Below, one piece after another: positions 18,001 through 28,200 of a DNA stretch of 64,000 nt. Position 1 is the stretch's first letter, and each line of letters opens with the position of its first letter. Under the pieces are notes generated by a model. That model saw only the letters and a list, made by a program, of their open reading frames with translations, had not been told where the DNA came from and did not search any database. Source of the DNA: Haberlea rhodopensis (lineage: Eukaryota > Streptophyta > Magnoliopsida > Lamiales > Gesneriaceae); assembly GCA_907163345.1 (NCBI GenBank), contig CAJQUN010000221.1, positions 558,001-622,000 on the forward strand, read 5' to 3'. A program made the position numbers and the translations under genes.

Positions 18001-19593
18001 ATAGCAGATGCCTTAAGTCGGAAGGTGAAGAGTACTGCAGAGGACGCCATGTGTTTGTCAGCTTTGATGACTTCTTACTGCCATCTGGGCTATGACTTCG
18101 ATGTAGACACGTCGCCTGTGCGAGTGTCGACCTTATTGGCGGAGCCAGATATATTTGAGGCAATCAGGAAGGCCCAGAAGTTGGATAGTGAGATTCAGAG
18201 ATGGACATCATTGATACTTCAGGGTCAGCCATCCAAGTTCAGAGTGGCTGAAGATGACTCTTTGAGACTGGGCAACCGATGGGTAGTCCCAGATACACCA
18301 GAACTGCGTAGAGGAATATTGGAGCGAGCCCACAGTAGTCGGTTCAGTATCCACCCAGGGGGAAAGAAGATGTACAAAGATCTATGCGATCAATTCTGGT
18401 GGAGACGCATGAAGCGTGAGGTGATCGTTTTTGTTAAAAGATGTTTAATCTGCCAGCAGGTAAAGGCAGAGAGGCAGATGCCTGGTGGAGAACTGAAGAA
18501 CTTAGAGGTGCCTGAATGGAAGTGGGAGCATATATCTATGGACTTCGTGACCCACTTGCCAAAGACGACCTCAGGATTTGATGCGATCTGGGTGATCGTA
18601 GATAGGCTGACGAAGACGGCTCATTTCATCCCTTACAGTATGTCGTATACATACTTAAAGATGGCCCAAATGTATATACGGGATGTGGTGAGATTGCATG
18701 GTATTCCAGTCTCGATAGTGTCTGACAGGGACCCGAGGTTCACTTCACATTTCTGGGAGGGTCTCCAGGCAGCTTTGGGCACAGAGGTGAGACTGAGTAC
18801 GGCCTATCACCCTCAGACAGACGGCCAAACGGAGCGCACCATTCAGACGCTCGAAGACATGTTGAGGGCATGTATTCTGGAGTTTGATGCTCCATGGCAG
18901 GATTCAGTGCCGCTGGTAGAGTTCTCCTATAACAACAGTTATCAAGCGAGCATTCAAATGGCCCCTTTTGAAGCTCTGTATGGACGACGATGTAGATCAC
19001 CGCTGTATTGGGAGGACTTGACTAGCAAAGCGGTCGGAGGACCGGATATGATCAAGGATATGGAAGGTAAGATTAAGATGATACGCCAAAAGATGAAAGC
19101 GGCACAAGATAGGCAAGCGGCCTATGCCAATAAGCGGCGACGACCACTAGAATTCCAGTTAGGAGACAGGGTCTTCTTAAAGATCTCGCCCTTCAGGGGT
19201 GTGGTTCGTTTTGGGATGCGGGGAAAGTTATCTCCGAGGTATGTTGGGCCATATGAAGTTTTACAGCGTATCGGTACATTAGCTTATCGTTTGGCTCTAC
19301 CGCCATCTTTATCTGGCATACACGATGTTTTCCATGTCTCTATGTTAAGGAAGTATGAGCCAGACCCGTCTCATGTCCTACAGCCTACTGAAGTACAGTT
19401 AGACTCAGATGTGTCCTACGTTGAACGACCAATCAGAATTCTGGATCGAGAGGATCGCAGACTACGAAGTAAAGTTATACCGATGGTCAAAGTTCAGTGG
19501 GATCGTCGGGGTGTCAAGGAGGCTACGTGGGAGACGGAACGGCATATGGTGCAGCACTATCCGGAACTATTCTCTGGTATGTTTTTATGTTAG
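15079..19593 (+). CDS. Gag-Pol polyprotein of chromovirus Gyp-2, intact
   Basis: A single 1,504-residue frame encodes all retrotransposon functions. Order: Gag (residues 1 to about 280, with LAEFQLSKKALMWWK); two zinc knuckles, CTLCGQPHLAKDC (about 286-298, one residue short) and canonical CYVCGDRGHFARRC (about 301-314); aspartic protease LIDTGASHSFV (Asp about 387); RT with FIDDIL (Asp 725/726); RNase H from YTDTSLQGLGCVL (about 872); integrase zinc region (H..H, CLICQQ), then DD35E as D1155, D1216, E1252; GPY/F module; and a chromodomain-like end VKVQWDRRGVKEATWETERH. I start at the ATG in gcagcatggca because Gyp-3 and Gyp-4 begin at the equivalent ATGGCA; an upstream in-frame TTG at 15067 is not a plausible start. 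The stop is TAG, about 60 bp before the 3' LTR. gag and pol are fused in one frame, as usual in this clade. No missing key residue is visible. Confidence 0.95.
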   Translation: MAANIEVGDAISVNASAGRTNPLPPPALGEEPSEQQLLPGELSLAQFMMYRPPMFEGTESGEKAEEWLERIEQIFVAAPCAKTAWIRLAEFQLSKKALMWWKTTVIEQEALGQDVNWKMFRTRFLNSYFSAAARQAKEDEFTSLRQGTMPVSDYALHYCSLLRYVPHIAASTQAKMRNFMKGLRPELYDRVITYGPACFDDALSRDELAELGVGAYPDAVPPPAPPQRSTSDNLKPRGDQFKPRGSTSASRFSGKRPENRWKGKGRNDAPSGRGQAQGDRSGRVQCTLCGQPHLAKDCVGCYVCGDRGHFARRCPNRGRQQSSTGRPADRTAQHRPPFVPRQYGGQPAGPPQGQVYALTREQATAAPEEVIAGTCLLFTHPALILIDTGASHSFVSTSFVERHHICTSPFPMPLMVSTPAGRSLTTDQIVYDGLIYFEDNELRSDLIVLGMSDFDCIVGIDILNKYQAVVDCRQRTVRFRSVLGVQWTFYGDGSRPKIPLISAVKMTQLLERGHAGYLIYVVDMTDKRKELKVEDVPVVAEFPDVFPEEIPGFPPTREVEFGIELLPGTSAISRAPYRMAPAELRELKIQLQELLDKNYIRPSVSPWGAPVLFVKKKDGSMRLCIDYRQLNKATVKNKYPLPRIDDLFDQLQGTRLYSKIDLRSGYHQIRVREDDVQKTAFRTRYGHYEFLVMPFGVTNAPAVFTSLMNRVFQPYLDQFVIVFIDDILIYSLTEEEHVRHLRTVLQILRDHQLYAKLSKCEFWLDNVVFLGHVISSHGISVDPKKIEAVMECAAPTSVPEIRSFLGLAGYYRRFVEGFSKIAKPLTQLTQKGVPFFWSEACEESFQELKHRLTTTPVLVIPSEDKRFTIYTDTSLQGLGCVLMQDKHVVAYASRQLKPHEARYPVHDLELATIIFALKIWRHYLYGTSFTIYTDHKSLKFLFTQAELNMRQRRWMDLLKDYDCEIEYHPGKANLIADALSRKVKSTAEDAMCLSALMTSYCHLGYDFDVDTSPVRVSTLLAEPDIFEAIRKAQKLDSEIQRWTSLILQGQPSKFRVAEDDSLRLGNRWVVPDTPELRRGILERAHSSRFSIHPGGKKMYKDLCDQFWWRRMKREVIVFVKRCLICQQVKAERQMPGGELKNLEVPEWKWEHISMDFVTHLPKTTSGFDAIWVIVDRLTKTAHFIPYSMSYTYLKMAQMYIRDVVRLHGIPVSIVSDRDPRFTSHFWEGLQAALGTEVRLSTAYHPQTDGQTERTIQTLEDMLRACILEFDAPWQDSVPLVEFSYNNSYQASIQMAPFEALYGRRCRSPLYWEDLTSKAVGGPDMIKDMEGKIKMIRQKMKAAQDRQAAYANKRRRPLEFQLGDRVFLKISPFRGVVRFGMRGKLSPRYVGPYEVLQRIGTLAYRLALPPSLSGIHDVFHVSMLRKYEPDPSHVLQPTEVQLDSDVSYVERPIRILDREDRRLRSKVIPMVKVQWDRRGVKEATWETERHMVQHYPELFSGMFLC

Positions 19594-19638
19594 TTTCGAT
19601 ATGATGATGCATGTGGATTTCGAGGACGAAATCTTATA

Positions 19639-19651
19639 AGTAGGGGAGTAA
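19639..19651 (+). other. Polypurine tract, Gyp-2
   Basis: agtaggggagtaa lies directly before the 3' LTR start tgtaataccccc and is preceded by the conserved cgaggacgaaatcttata. Confidence 0.85.
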
Positions 19652-20559
19652 TGTAATACCCCCGAAATGTGATATGATTATGTTCTACGATGATAAATTA
19701 TGATGTGTTTAAGGGTTGTGGTGTATTTAAATTGGGGGCCACGATTTATGTTATGATGATATGTTGTGGGGAACATGTTGGGTGTTTTAAGGGATGTATT
19801 AATTAAATGAAGTTAGAAAATATCGAGTGAGGATATTTTAATACATCATACTATATACCGGGACACAATTAAACACCTCAAGGCACCCCAACCACACCAC
19901 CCCCCCTACTCGGCCACCTCCCCTTTTCCCACTTGTCAAAGCCCATACCCCCCACTTGGTCATGCCCATGCTTCCAATCACTTTTGCAGCCAAATCATTC
20001 CCTTCTCCTTCTCTTGCTCCCCCATTTTTGTTCCAGCTTAGCAGCTGTAAGGCGAGGAAAAAGCTTGGTAAGAAGGTGTTCAAATCCTTGCAAAAAAGAG
20101 GAGCAAAAAGAGAGGGGTAAGTGGGTACCCTGTTTTTCTGGGTTTGTGTTTGAGCTTGGGTTTGGTGGGTTGTTTTTAATGCATGCTAAGTTTAGGTTTG
20201 GGTGAAACCTTGGTATGGGTGCTTACATGAAAGTATTATGTAACTATTAGCATGTTTGCTCGAGCATATTACATGTTTTATATGGTAGATTTCTAGTTAT
20301 GAAACTATGTGCTCGAAAATCTGGGCAAAGAAGAACATACTCTGTTTTCTATAAAGTTGGTTGAGGATGAAGATTATGATGATGTTATGATGCATGTTAG
20401 CTTAGGTTTTGTTAAACCTTTGATTTTAGAGCTTACATGGATATTTTATGAAGTTCTTCACATGTTTGTTTCAGCATGAAAGATGTGTTATGAAGTAGAA
20501 AAGATGGTATGAAAAGAGGTGATCAAAAGTCTGGGGGAAAATCCCGATTTTTCAGAGCT

Positions 20560-20781
20560 CTCGATCGATCGAGATTTGGTCCCGATCGATCGAGCGAGAC
20601 AGAAGGTCTAATGCATGTTTTCAAAATTTTGGTGCCGATCGATCGAAGGATTTCTCGATCGATCGGTGAAGCTCCTCGATCGATCGGTAAAATGTTTCGA
20701 TCGATCGAGCGAGACAGAATTCTAAGGCACTGTTTGTGCACAGTGTCTCTATCGATCGAGACCTTGGGCCGATCGATCGAG
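20560..20781. repeat. GATC palindrome cluster, Gyp-2 3' LTR
   Basis: Same eight-unit cluster as at 13715-13936; the seventh unit has changed to ctatcgatcg, leaving seven perfect cores. Confidence 0.9.
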
Positions 20782-21143
20782 AGAGGCAGAAAGTTGAAAA
20801 ATATAATGATGTTTTATTTTGTTAAGTTTATGATGTGAGATGGTTTTGAGGCATCTAATATGGTATTATGTGGTCCTGTAGAACCATCCCAGGTACCGGC
20901 ACCATCAAGGAGATAAATTCTGTTGACTCCTCCTCCTTTTGAAAAGGTACGTAAGAGGCGTACGGGCATCGGACGGTAACACACATCTTTATACTACGAC
21001 TATGCTTTTATTGCATGAGTATTCACGATGAAATGACGATGTTTATACGATGTTTACACGATGATGTTTATACGATGTTTATACGATGAAGCTCATACGA
21101 TGTTTATTGCTTATACGATGCTTATATGATGACATTTATACGA

Positions 21144-21360
21144 TGTAATTGTGGTAAGATGCCACGGGGTAAGATGCCCCACATGGTAAGAGGCCATGCG
21201 ATGTAATTGTGGTAAGATGCCACGGGGTAAGATGCCCCACATGGTAAGAGGCCATGCGATGTATTGTGATAAGATGCCACGGGGTAAGATGCCCCATATG
21301 GTAAGAGGCCATACGATGATATTGTGGTAAGATGCCACGGGGGTAAGACGCCCCATATGC
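21144..21360 (+). repeat. 58-bp tandem repeat, 4 units, Gyp-2 3' LTR
   Basis: Four ggtaagatgcc units. The first two are identical to each other, indicating a recent one-unit expansion after or during insertion. Confidence 0.88.
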
Positions 21361-21783
21361 ATGATTATAAATCAGGGACAACAATAAGAAGTTAATGAGA
21401 AATCCAGCATATTTACTTAACAAATATTTCATGCATTTGCTATGATGTTTTTATGATGCTAAGTAAGATTGTATATGCTCATGATGTGTTGTCCCTGTAG
21501 GTACACTTTTGGACGGAAGGACTAAGGGTCGGGTTGAGGCAGTGAGCTATGAGGGACACAGGAATGTATAGGATTCAAGTTATGATTAGTACCTACTCTA
21601 GGAGTAGTGTAAATCTAAATGACATTCTTTTAGAATGTAATGAATTATTTTTGAAGTTTGTATTTTGGCCTGTAATCCTGTTAGCTCGTGTAACAACCAA
21701 AACCTTAAGATGTTACCTTAATGCATGATTAGTCCTTCTTATGTCTTTTAATCACTGTTAAGGTGGGAAGACCCCACATGATG

Positions 21784-22139
21784 TAAGAGTGGACTCCTGC
21801 TACTGCTGATTCCCTTTTATGGCCCTATAGCATATCATATCTTCTAAAAGGATTGATTCTACACTGCACCCCAAAAATTGGATCGAGGTAAGTTGAAGCT
21901 TTTCTTTGCTACATCATAAGAATCATATAATGCTTGCAATGCCTTGAGTTGATTATTACTACTTGTTTATGTATAAAATGTTGAAACATTTATGATGTAT
22001 AATGTGTGATGTTGATGTATATGCACATAAAAGTTTTTTTTTTGGAAATGAAAGTATGGTACTTGATTGATGGTCGGGTAGGCAAGGGACGCGTAGGGAC
22101 TGGCGGACCAAGTAAATGGTGGTGAATACTTGAGGTGTA
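21784..22139. other. Non-coding sequence between Gyp-2 and Cop-1
   Basis: No gene is seen. The stretch contains ttggatcgaggtaagttgaag and AT-rich DNA that looks like LTR or leader sequence. It would join 12810 on the left and 33336 on the right if the two insertions were removed, so it is probably part of an older LTR or retroelement. Confidence 0.35.
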
Positions 22140-22144
22140 AAAAC

Positions 22145-22554
22145 TGAAAGTAATCAAAGAGCATACAACGCAACGGAATAAAATTTTTAGGATTACAAAC
22201 CAGCAGATCTATACATTGGGATTCATATCGGATAAAGGAATACGAAGGTCTCACCCTTGTAGCGTGTTTGAAGCAGAATCCACGGAGCAGCACCACGTCC
22301 TACGCCTTCTCCGAGTCACTAGCAAAACTCAATGAGTTTTGCCTCAACGGTATCCACACGATCAAATCGGAAAGGAATAGTTTAAGAACAAAGTGCTAGA
22401 TTTGTTCTCAAACCAACAAACGAAGCACACTCGATTCACAATCGAAAGGATGGCCGGAATCAAAGTCCCTCTTCGGTTATCAAGCAAAAACCGAGAGCAA
22501 CCTTGAGTCCAATGAGGCGGCCGAGAGTAGTTGGTGCTAGGTTTGTGTTATGAA
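22145..22554 (-). repeat. Older copia solo LTR, 3' part
   Basis: Begins tgaaagtaatcaaagagc on plus, homologous to tgtaagtaatcctcagagc of the younger LTRs, and stops at ttatgaa where the younger element inserted. Left of it is the outer target duplication aaaac. Confidence 0.8.
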
Positions 22555-24053
22555 TGTAAGTAATCCTCAGAGCATACAACGCAGCGGAATAAAATTTTTA
22601 GGATTACTAACACCGGATCTATACATAGGTTATCATATCGGATTAAGGTATACGAAGGTCTCACCCTTGTAGCGTGTTTGAAGCAGAATCCACGGAGCAG
22701 CACCACGTCCTACGCCTTCTCCGAGTCACTAGCAAAACTCGATGAGTTTTGCCTCAACGGTATCCACACGATCAAATCGGGTGAAGGGATGGTTTAATAA
22801 CAAGTTGCTAGACAAGTTATTAAACCGATACACGAAGCTAACTCGATTCACAATCGAATAATCGCCACAAAACCAACAAGTCTCCTTCGGCTATTGATGA
22901 AGAAGCTGAGAGCTTATTTGATCAATGTAGGCGGCCGAATCCTCTTGCTTGTGTAGGGTTTTGTGTTATGAAATTGTCTTGCAATTAAACACCTTGTAAT
23001 CATCTTTTATATAATTAATTAAAGGCTTTCATAAAGCCTCATGGGCTTAAGCCCATGATTTAATTAATCATTATGATTATTAACTAAGACTCTTCTTAAT
23101 TATTTAATTCATCCCATGTATTTAATTTCCCTTCTCGATTTAATCTTTTGTGCGACCCGATAGGATCTTGTAATGTTGGCAGTGACATAAAATCTCATTT
23201 TACGTCTCAAGCATTGAGCGGTATCTAGCAACACATCAATGCTACCAAAATTACAAGAATGTCAATGACTCGACATAACCTTTAGAACTTGTGATAATAT
23301 TAATCATGTAACTTAATCCCTTTGTCCTTTGTGTTTAGATTGAACACGAGTCATGGAATAGTCATACTCGTATATCCAATCTTTATTTCTTGATCCCCAA
23401 GTAGAACTAGAATAAACGAATAAGCTCGATATCTCATATCGACTCATTCGAGCATGGCCATGCATTTTAGTTCTCACTTGATCAAGGGCCAAACACATCT
23501 CCTGTTATATAGGAGGGACAAATCCTATCTCGATCAGTCAACATCCCTCTACATAATTCGTAGTGTATCCAATAGTCGCCTTTATAGATTACCCTGTTAC
23601 GGGTAACGTTTGACGATATCAAGATACATAACTCCTTATGTTGGGATCTCTGATGATCACAAGTCGTAAGGATTACATACATTATTATCACTATGAGAAT
23701 TGCATATGACGATCATATAACTATCCATGTTGCATTCTCATGGTGGGTCTATTCAGTACATCGTTCTCTAACATGTACCCATATGTTGATTTGATATCTC
23801 ATATCAATGAACAATTCATCGATCAACACATACTAGTCTCTACGTATTATCATTATCCCTTTCATGATAATACTTGACTAGGAACATCTTTAAGAATAAT
23901 ACAATATTATTCTAAGGACATTAACATATATATTAATTCACAATGCACAGTTAAAAGAATAATATATAATAATGAATTGCCATTCATAAAACCATATTAC
24001 AGAATATGTCACAAACAATCATCTAATGACTTGTCTTAGGGCATATCCCAACA
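22555..24053 (-). repeat. Cop-1 3' LTR (inner)
   Basis: 1,499 bp, from tgtaagtaatcc to catatcccaaca on plus, flanked on both sides by atgaa. Nearly identical to 30745-32243. Small open frames at 23313-23498 and 23482-23691 recur in every LTR copy of this family and are not genes. Confidence 0.88.
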
Positions 24054-25141
24054 ATGAAGTCTTAATCCCATTAAAACCCCTTGTTAACAAATTATATATG
24101 ATTAATTAAAGGCTTTCATAAAGCCTTATGGGCTTAAGCCCATGATTTAACTTAATCATTATGATAATTAATTAAGACTCCTCTTAATTATTTAATTCAT
24201 CCCATGAATTTAATTTCCCTTCTCGATTCAATCTTTTGTGCGACCCGATAGGATCTTGTAATGTTGGCAGTGACATAAAATCTCATTTTATGTCGCAAGC
24301 AAGGAGCGGTGTCTAGCAACACATCGAGGCTACCCAAATTACAAGAATGTCAATGACTCGACATAACCTTTAGAACTTGTGATAACATTAACCATGTAGC
24401 TTAATCCCTTTGTCCTTTGTGTTTAGATTGAACACGAGTCATGGAATAGTCATACTCGTATATCCAATCTTTATTTCTTGATCCCCAAGTAGAACTAGAA
24501 TAAACGAATAAGCTCGATATCTCATATCGACTCATTCGTGCATGGACATGCATTTTAGTTCTCACTTGATCAAGGGCCAAACACATCTCCTGTTATATAG
24601 GAGGGACAAATCCTATCTCGATCAGTCAACATCCCTCTACATAATTCGTAGTGTATCCAATAGTCGCCTTTATAGATTACCCTGTTACGGGTAACGTTTG
24701 ACGATATCAAGATACATAACTCCTTATGTTGGGATCTCTGATGATCACAAGTCGTAAGGATTACATACATTATTATCACTATGAGAATTGCATATGACGA
24801 TCATATAACTATCCATGTTGCATTCTCATGGTGGGTCTGTTCAGTACATCGTTCTCTAACATGTACCCATATGTTGATTTGATATCTCATATCAATGAAC
24901 AATTCATCGATCCACACATACTAGTCTCTACGTATTATCATTATCCCTTTCATGATAATACTTGACTAGGAACATCTTTAAGAATAATACAATATTATTC
25001 TAAGGACATTAACATATATATTAATTCACAATGCACAGTTAAAAGAATAATATATAATAATGAATTGCCATTCATAAAACCATATTACAGAATATGTCAC
25101 AAACAATCATCTAATGACTTGTCTTAGGGCATATCCCAACA
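24054..25141 (-). repeat. Chimeric partial LTR between Cop-1 3' LTR and interior
   Basis: Begins with the target-site word atgaa and gtcttaatccc. Up to about 24400 it matches the older LTR half at 32244 onward (caaggagcggtgtctagc, acatcgaggc). From about 24430 it matches the young inner LTR (gaacacgagtc, atagattaccc, cagaatatgtcac). Its end at 25141 abuts the polypurine tract. It is therefore a crossover product between the two LTR types. Confidence 0.8.
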
Positions 25142-25156
25142 AATCTCCCACTTGCA
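25142..25156 (-). other. Polypurine tract, Cop-1
   Basis: The minus strand reads gtgcaagtgggagatt before the LTR start tgttggg, the usual plus-strand primer of this copia group. Confidence 0.75.
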
Positions 25157-25296
25157 CTAAGACCAATCAGACATACTCTTAATGCCTAGAGATCTAGTAT
25201 GACGATCATGCTACTGCTGTGACAGTGGCTACGTCAATGGGTCAGATACATTATCATCTGTTGGTACTTTGCATATCTTAGGCAAAACACATATCC

Positions 25297-28200
25297 TTAT
25301 TGCGATCGAAAATCATCTTTGTTGGTTTGGAAGCTTGCATCGGTGTATTTTTTATCATCTTTGTTGGTTTGGAAGCTTGCATCAGTGTAACCCATTACAT
25401 TGAGCTCTTCCTCACCTCCATAAATCAAGAATGTATCCTTAGTCCTTCTCAAGTACTTCAGGATGTTCTTGACAACAATCCAGTGACCTTCACCTGGATC
25501 AACTTGATATCTGCTCGTCATGCTCAAAGCATACGATACATCGGGACGAGTACACATCATGGCATACATGATAGATCCAATAGCTGACGCGTATGGAATC
25601 TTACTCATGCGTTGTCTCTCATCTGGTGTTGAAGGACACTGTTCCTTCGAGAGATAAATACCATGTGTCATAGGCACGAATCCTTTCTTGGATTCTTGCA
25701 TGCTAAACCTTTTAAGCACCTTGTCTATGTATGTACTTTGACTTAGACCAAGAAGCCTTCTTGATCTATCTCTATAGATCTTGATTCCTAATACATAGGT
25801 GGCTTCTCCTAAGTCTTTCATCGAAAAGTAGTTCCCTAGCCAAATCTTTACAGATTGCAAGGCAGGGATATCATTTCCAATAAGAAGTATGTCATCTACA
25901 TACAACACTAGAAAAATGATTACGCTCCCACTGACCTTCTTGTAGACACAAGGTTCATCTTCATTTTTGATAAAACCAAACTCTTTGATTGCATCATCAA
26001 AACGAAGATTCCAACTCCGAGAAGCTTGCTTCAATCCATAAATGGATCGCTGTAGCTTGCATATCTTTCCAGCATCCTTTGGATCGACAAAACCCTCGGG
26101 CTGTGTCATGTACACATCCTCGAGCAGATTTCCATTAAGGAAAGCTGATTTGACATCCATCTGCCAGATTTCATAATCATGAAATGCAGCTATTGCAAGT
26201 AAGATCCTTATGGACTTAACCATGGCCACTGGTGAAAAGGTTTCATCATAGTCAATACCATGAATTTGTTTGAATCCTTTTGCAACCAGCCGACCTTTAT
26301 AGGTTTGTACGTTACCATCCATATCGGTCTTTTTCTTGAAAATCCATTTGCACCCTATGGGTCGTACCCCTTCAGGTGGATCAACCAAAGTCCATACTTG
26401 GTTTGCATACATGGATTCCATCTCAGATTTCATGGCCTCTTGCCATTTCTCAGAATCATTGCCCATTATAGCTTGTTGATAAGATGACGGCTCATCCTCA
26501 TCAATAAGTAGTAAGTCACCTTGTTGAGTCACAAGAAATCCATATCTCTGTGGCTCCCGGTGTACTCTTACAGACCTACGCTGGGCTTGTGTCTCTTGAG
26601 CAGGTACTTCTTCCACAACAGTTTGTGGTGCCTGCTCTGTTTCCATCTCAATCTCAGGTTCAGTGTTTTCTTGTGGTTGAACTTCACTAAGTTCTATTTT
26701 TCTCCCACTGGTTTTTCTAGAAATAAATTCTCTTTCAAGAAATACACCAGTCCGAGCAACAACTACATTGTTCTCGGTGGGATAATAGAAATAGTACCCT
26801 TTCGTTTCCTTAGGATACCCCACAAATAAACACTTATCAGATTTGGGTCCAAGTTTGTTAGTGGCGTGACGTCTAACGAAAGCCTCACAATCCCAAATCT
26901 TCATAAAAGACATACTAGGACGCTTCCCAGTCCATATCTCATATGGTGTCTTTTCCACTGATTTAGATGGAACACGGTTCAGTAAGAAAATCGCTGTTTC
27001 TAGAGCGTGTCCCCAAAACGATATCGGAAGATCTGCATGACTCATCATTGATCTAACCATGTCTAACAAGGTTCGATTTCTCCTCTCGGATACACCATTC
27101 CATTGCGGAGTATACGGAGGAGTGAGTTGTGGGACTATCCCACACTCCTTTAGATAGTCATGAAACTCTTGGCTTAAGTATTCTCCTCCTCGATCTGATC
27201 GAAGGATTTTGATACTCTTGCCAAGTTGGTTTTGTACTTCATTCTTCAAATCTTTGAACTTTTCAAAGGTTTCATGCTTATGTTTCATTAGGTACACATA
27301 CCCATATCTACTGAGGTCATCAGTAAATGTAACGAAGTATTGAAAACCACCTCTAGCTTGTGTACTTATTGGTCCACATACATCACTATGTATTAGTCCC
27401 AATAAAACATTTGCCTTTTCAACATGTCCCTTGAAAGGGGCTTTAGTCATCTTGCCCATTAAACAAGATTCGCATGTTTCATATGATTCAAAATCAAATG
27501 AATCTAATACTCCATCCTTATGAAGTTTAGACATGCGGTTCTCGTTTATGTGGCCCAAGCGACAGTGCCAGAGATAAGTCGGATTACAATCATTATTTTT
27601 AATCCTTTTAGTATTTATGTTATAGATAGGCATATCAAGATTTAATACATAAAGACCATTCACCATTTGTGCACTAGCATAAAACATATCATTTAAATAA
27701 ATAGAACAACAATTGTCCTTTATTATAAATGAAAAACCATACTTGTCCAAACAAGAAATAGATATTATGTTTTTAGTAATAGAAGGCACAAAATAACAAT
27801 CTTTCAAAATCAATGATAAACCAGAAGGTAAAGCTAAATGATAATCTCCTATAGCTAATGCAGCAACTCTTGCTCCATTTCCAACTCGGAGATCAACTTC
27901 ACCTTTCGCCAATGTCCTACTCCTTTTGAGATCCTGCACATTTACACAAATGTGAGATCCACATCCAGTATCTAATACCCATGATGAAGAAGTAGATAAA
28001 TTGACTTCTATAACAAAAATACCTGAAGCGGAAGTCACACTTCCTTTCTTTAGATCCTCCAGATATACTTTGCAGTTTCTTTTCCAATGGCCGGTCTCAC
28101 CGCAATGGAAACAGTTCCCTTCCTTTGCTATCCCTCCCTTTGGCTTCAGTGCATAAGACTTTGGCTTAGATTTAGCAAAGACCTTCTTTGCTTTCTTGTT

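Larger units (their letters stand above)
12811..21778 (+). mobile_element. Gyp-2: complete Ty3/gypsy chromovirus (Tekay/Del type)
   Basis: The element has two LTRs of 2,066 and 2,127 bp, a primer site, one intact gag-pol frame and a polypurine tract. It is flanked by the perfect 5-bp target duplication tgatg (12806-12810 and 21779-21783). By eye the LTRs differ by about 15-20 substitutions plus one extra 58-bp repeat unit in the 3' LTR, near 1% divergence, which indicates a recent insertion. Nothing needed for transposition is visibly missing, so this is the one potentially autonomous element here. The Tekay/Del assignment rests on the single-frame polyprotein, LTR length and C-terminal chromodomain-like region and is inferred without a tree. 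Confidence 0.93.
19652..21778 (+). repeat. Gyp-2 3' LTR
   Basis: Matches the 5' LTR except for scattered substitutions and one more 58-bp unit. It ends accccaca and is followed by the target duplication tgatg. Confidence 0.93.

Noticed and set aside
23313..23691. Recurrent 61- and 69-residue frames in the copia LTRs (also 24401, 31503, 32590, 60181)
   Set aside because: Recurrence comes from LTR copies. They differ between LTRs without reading-frame preference and lie in non-coding LTR sequence.
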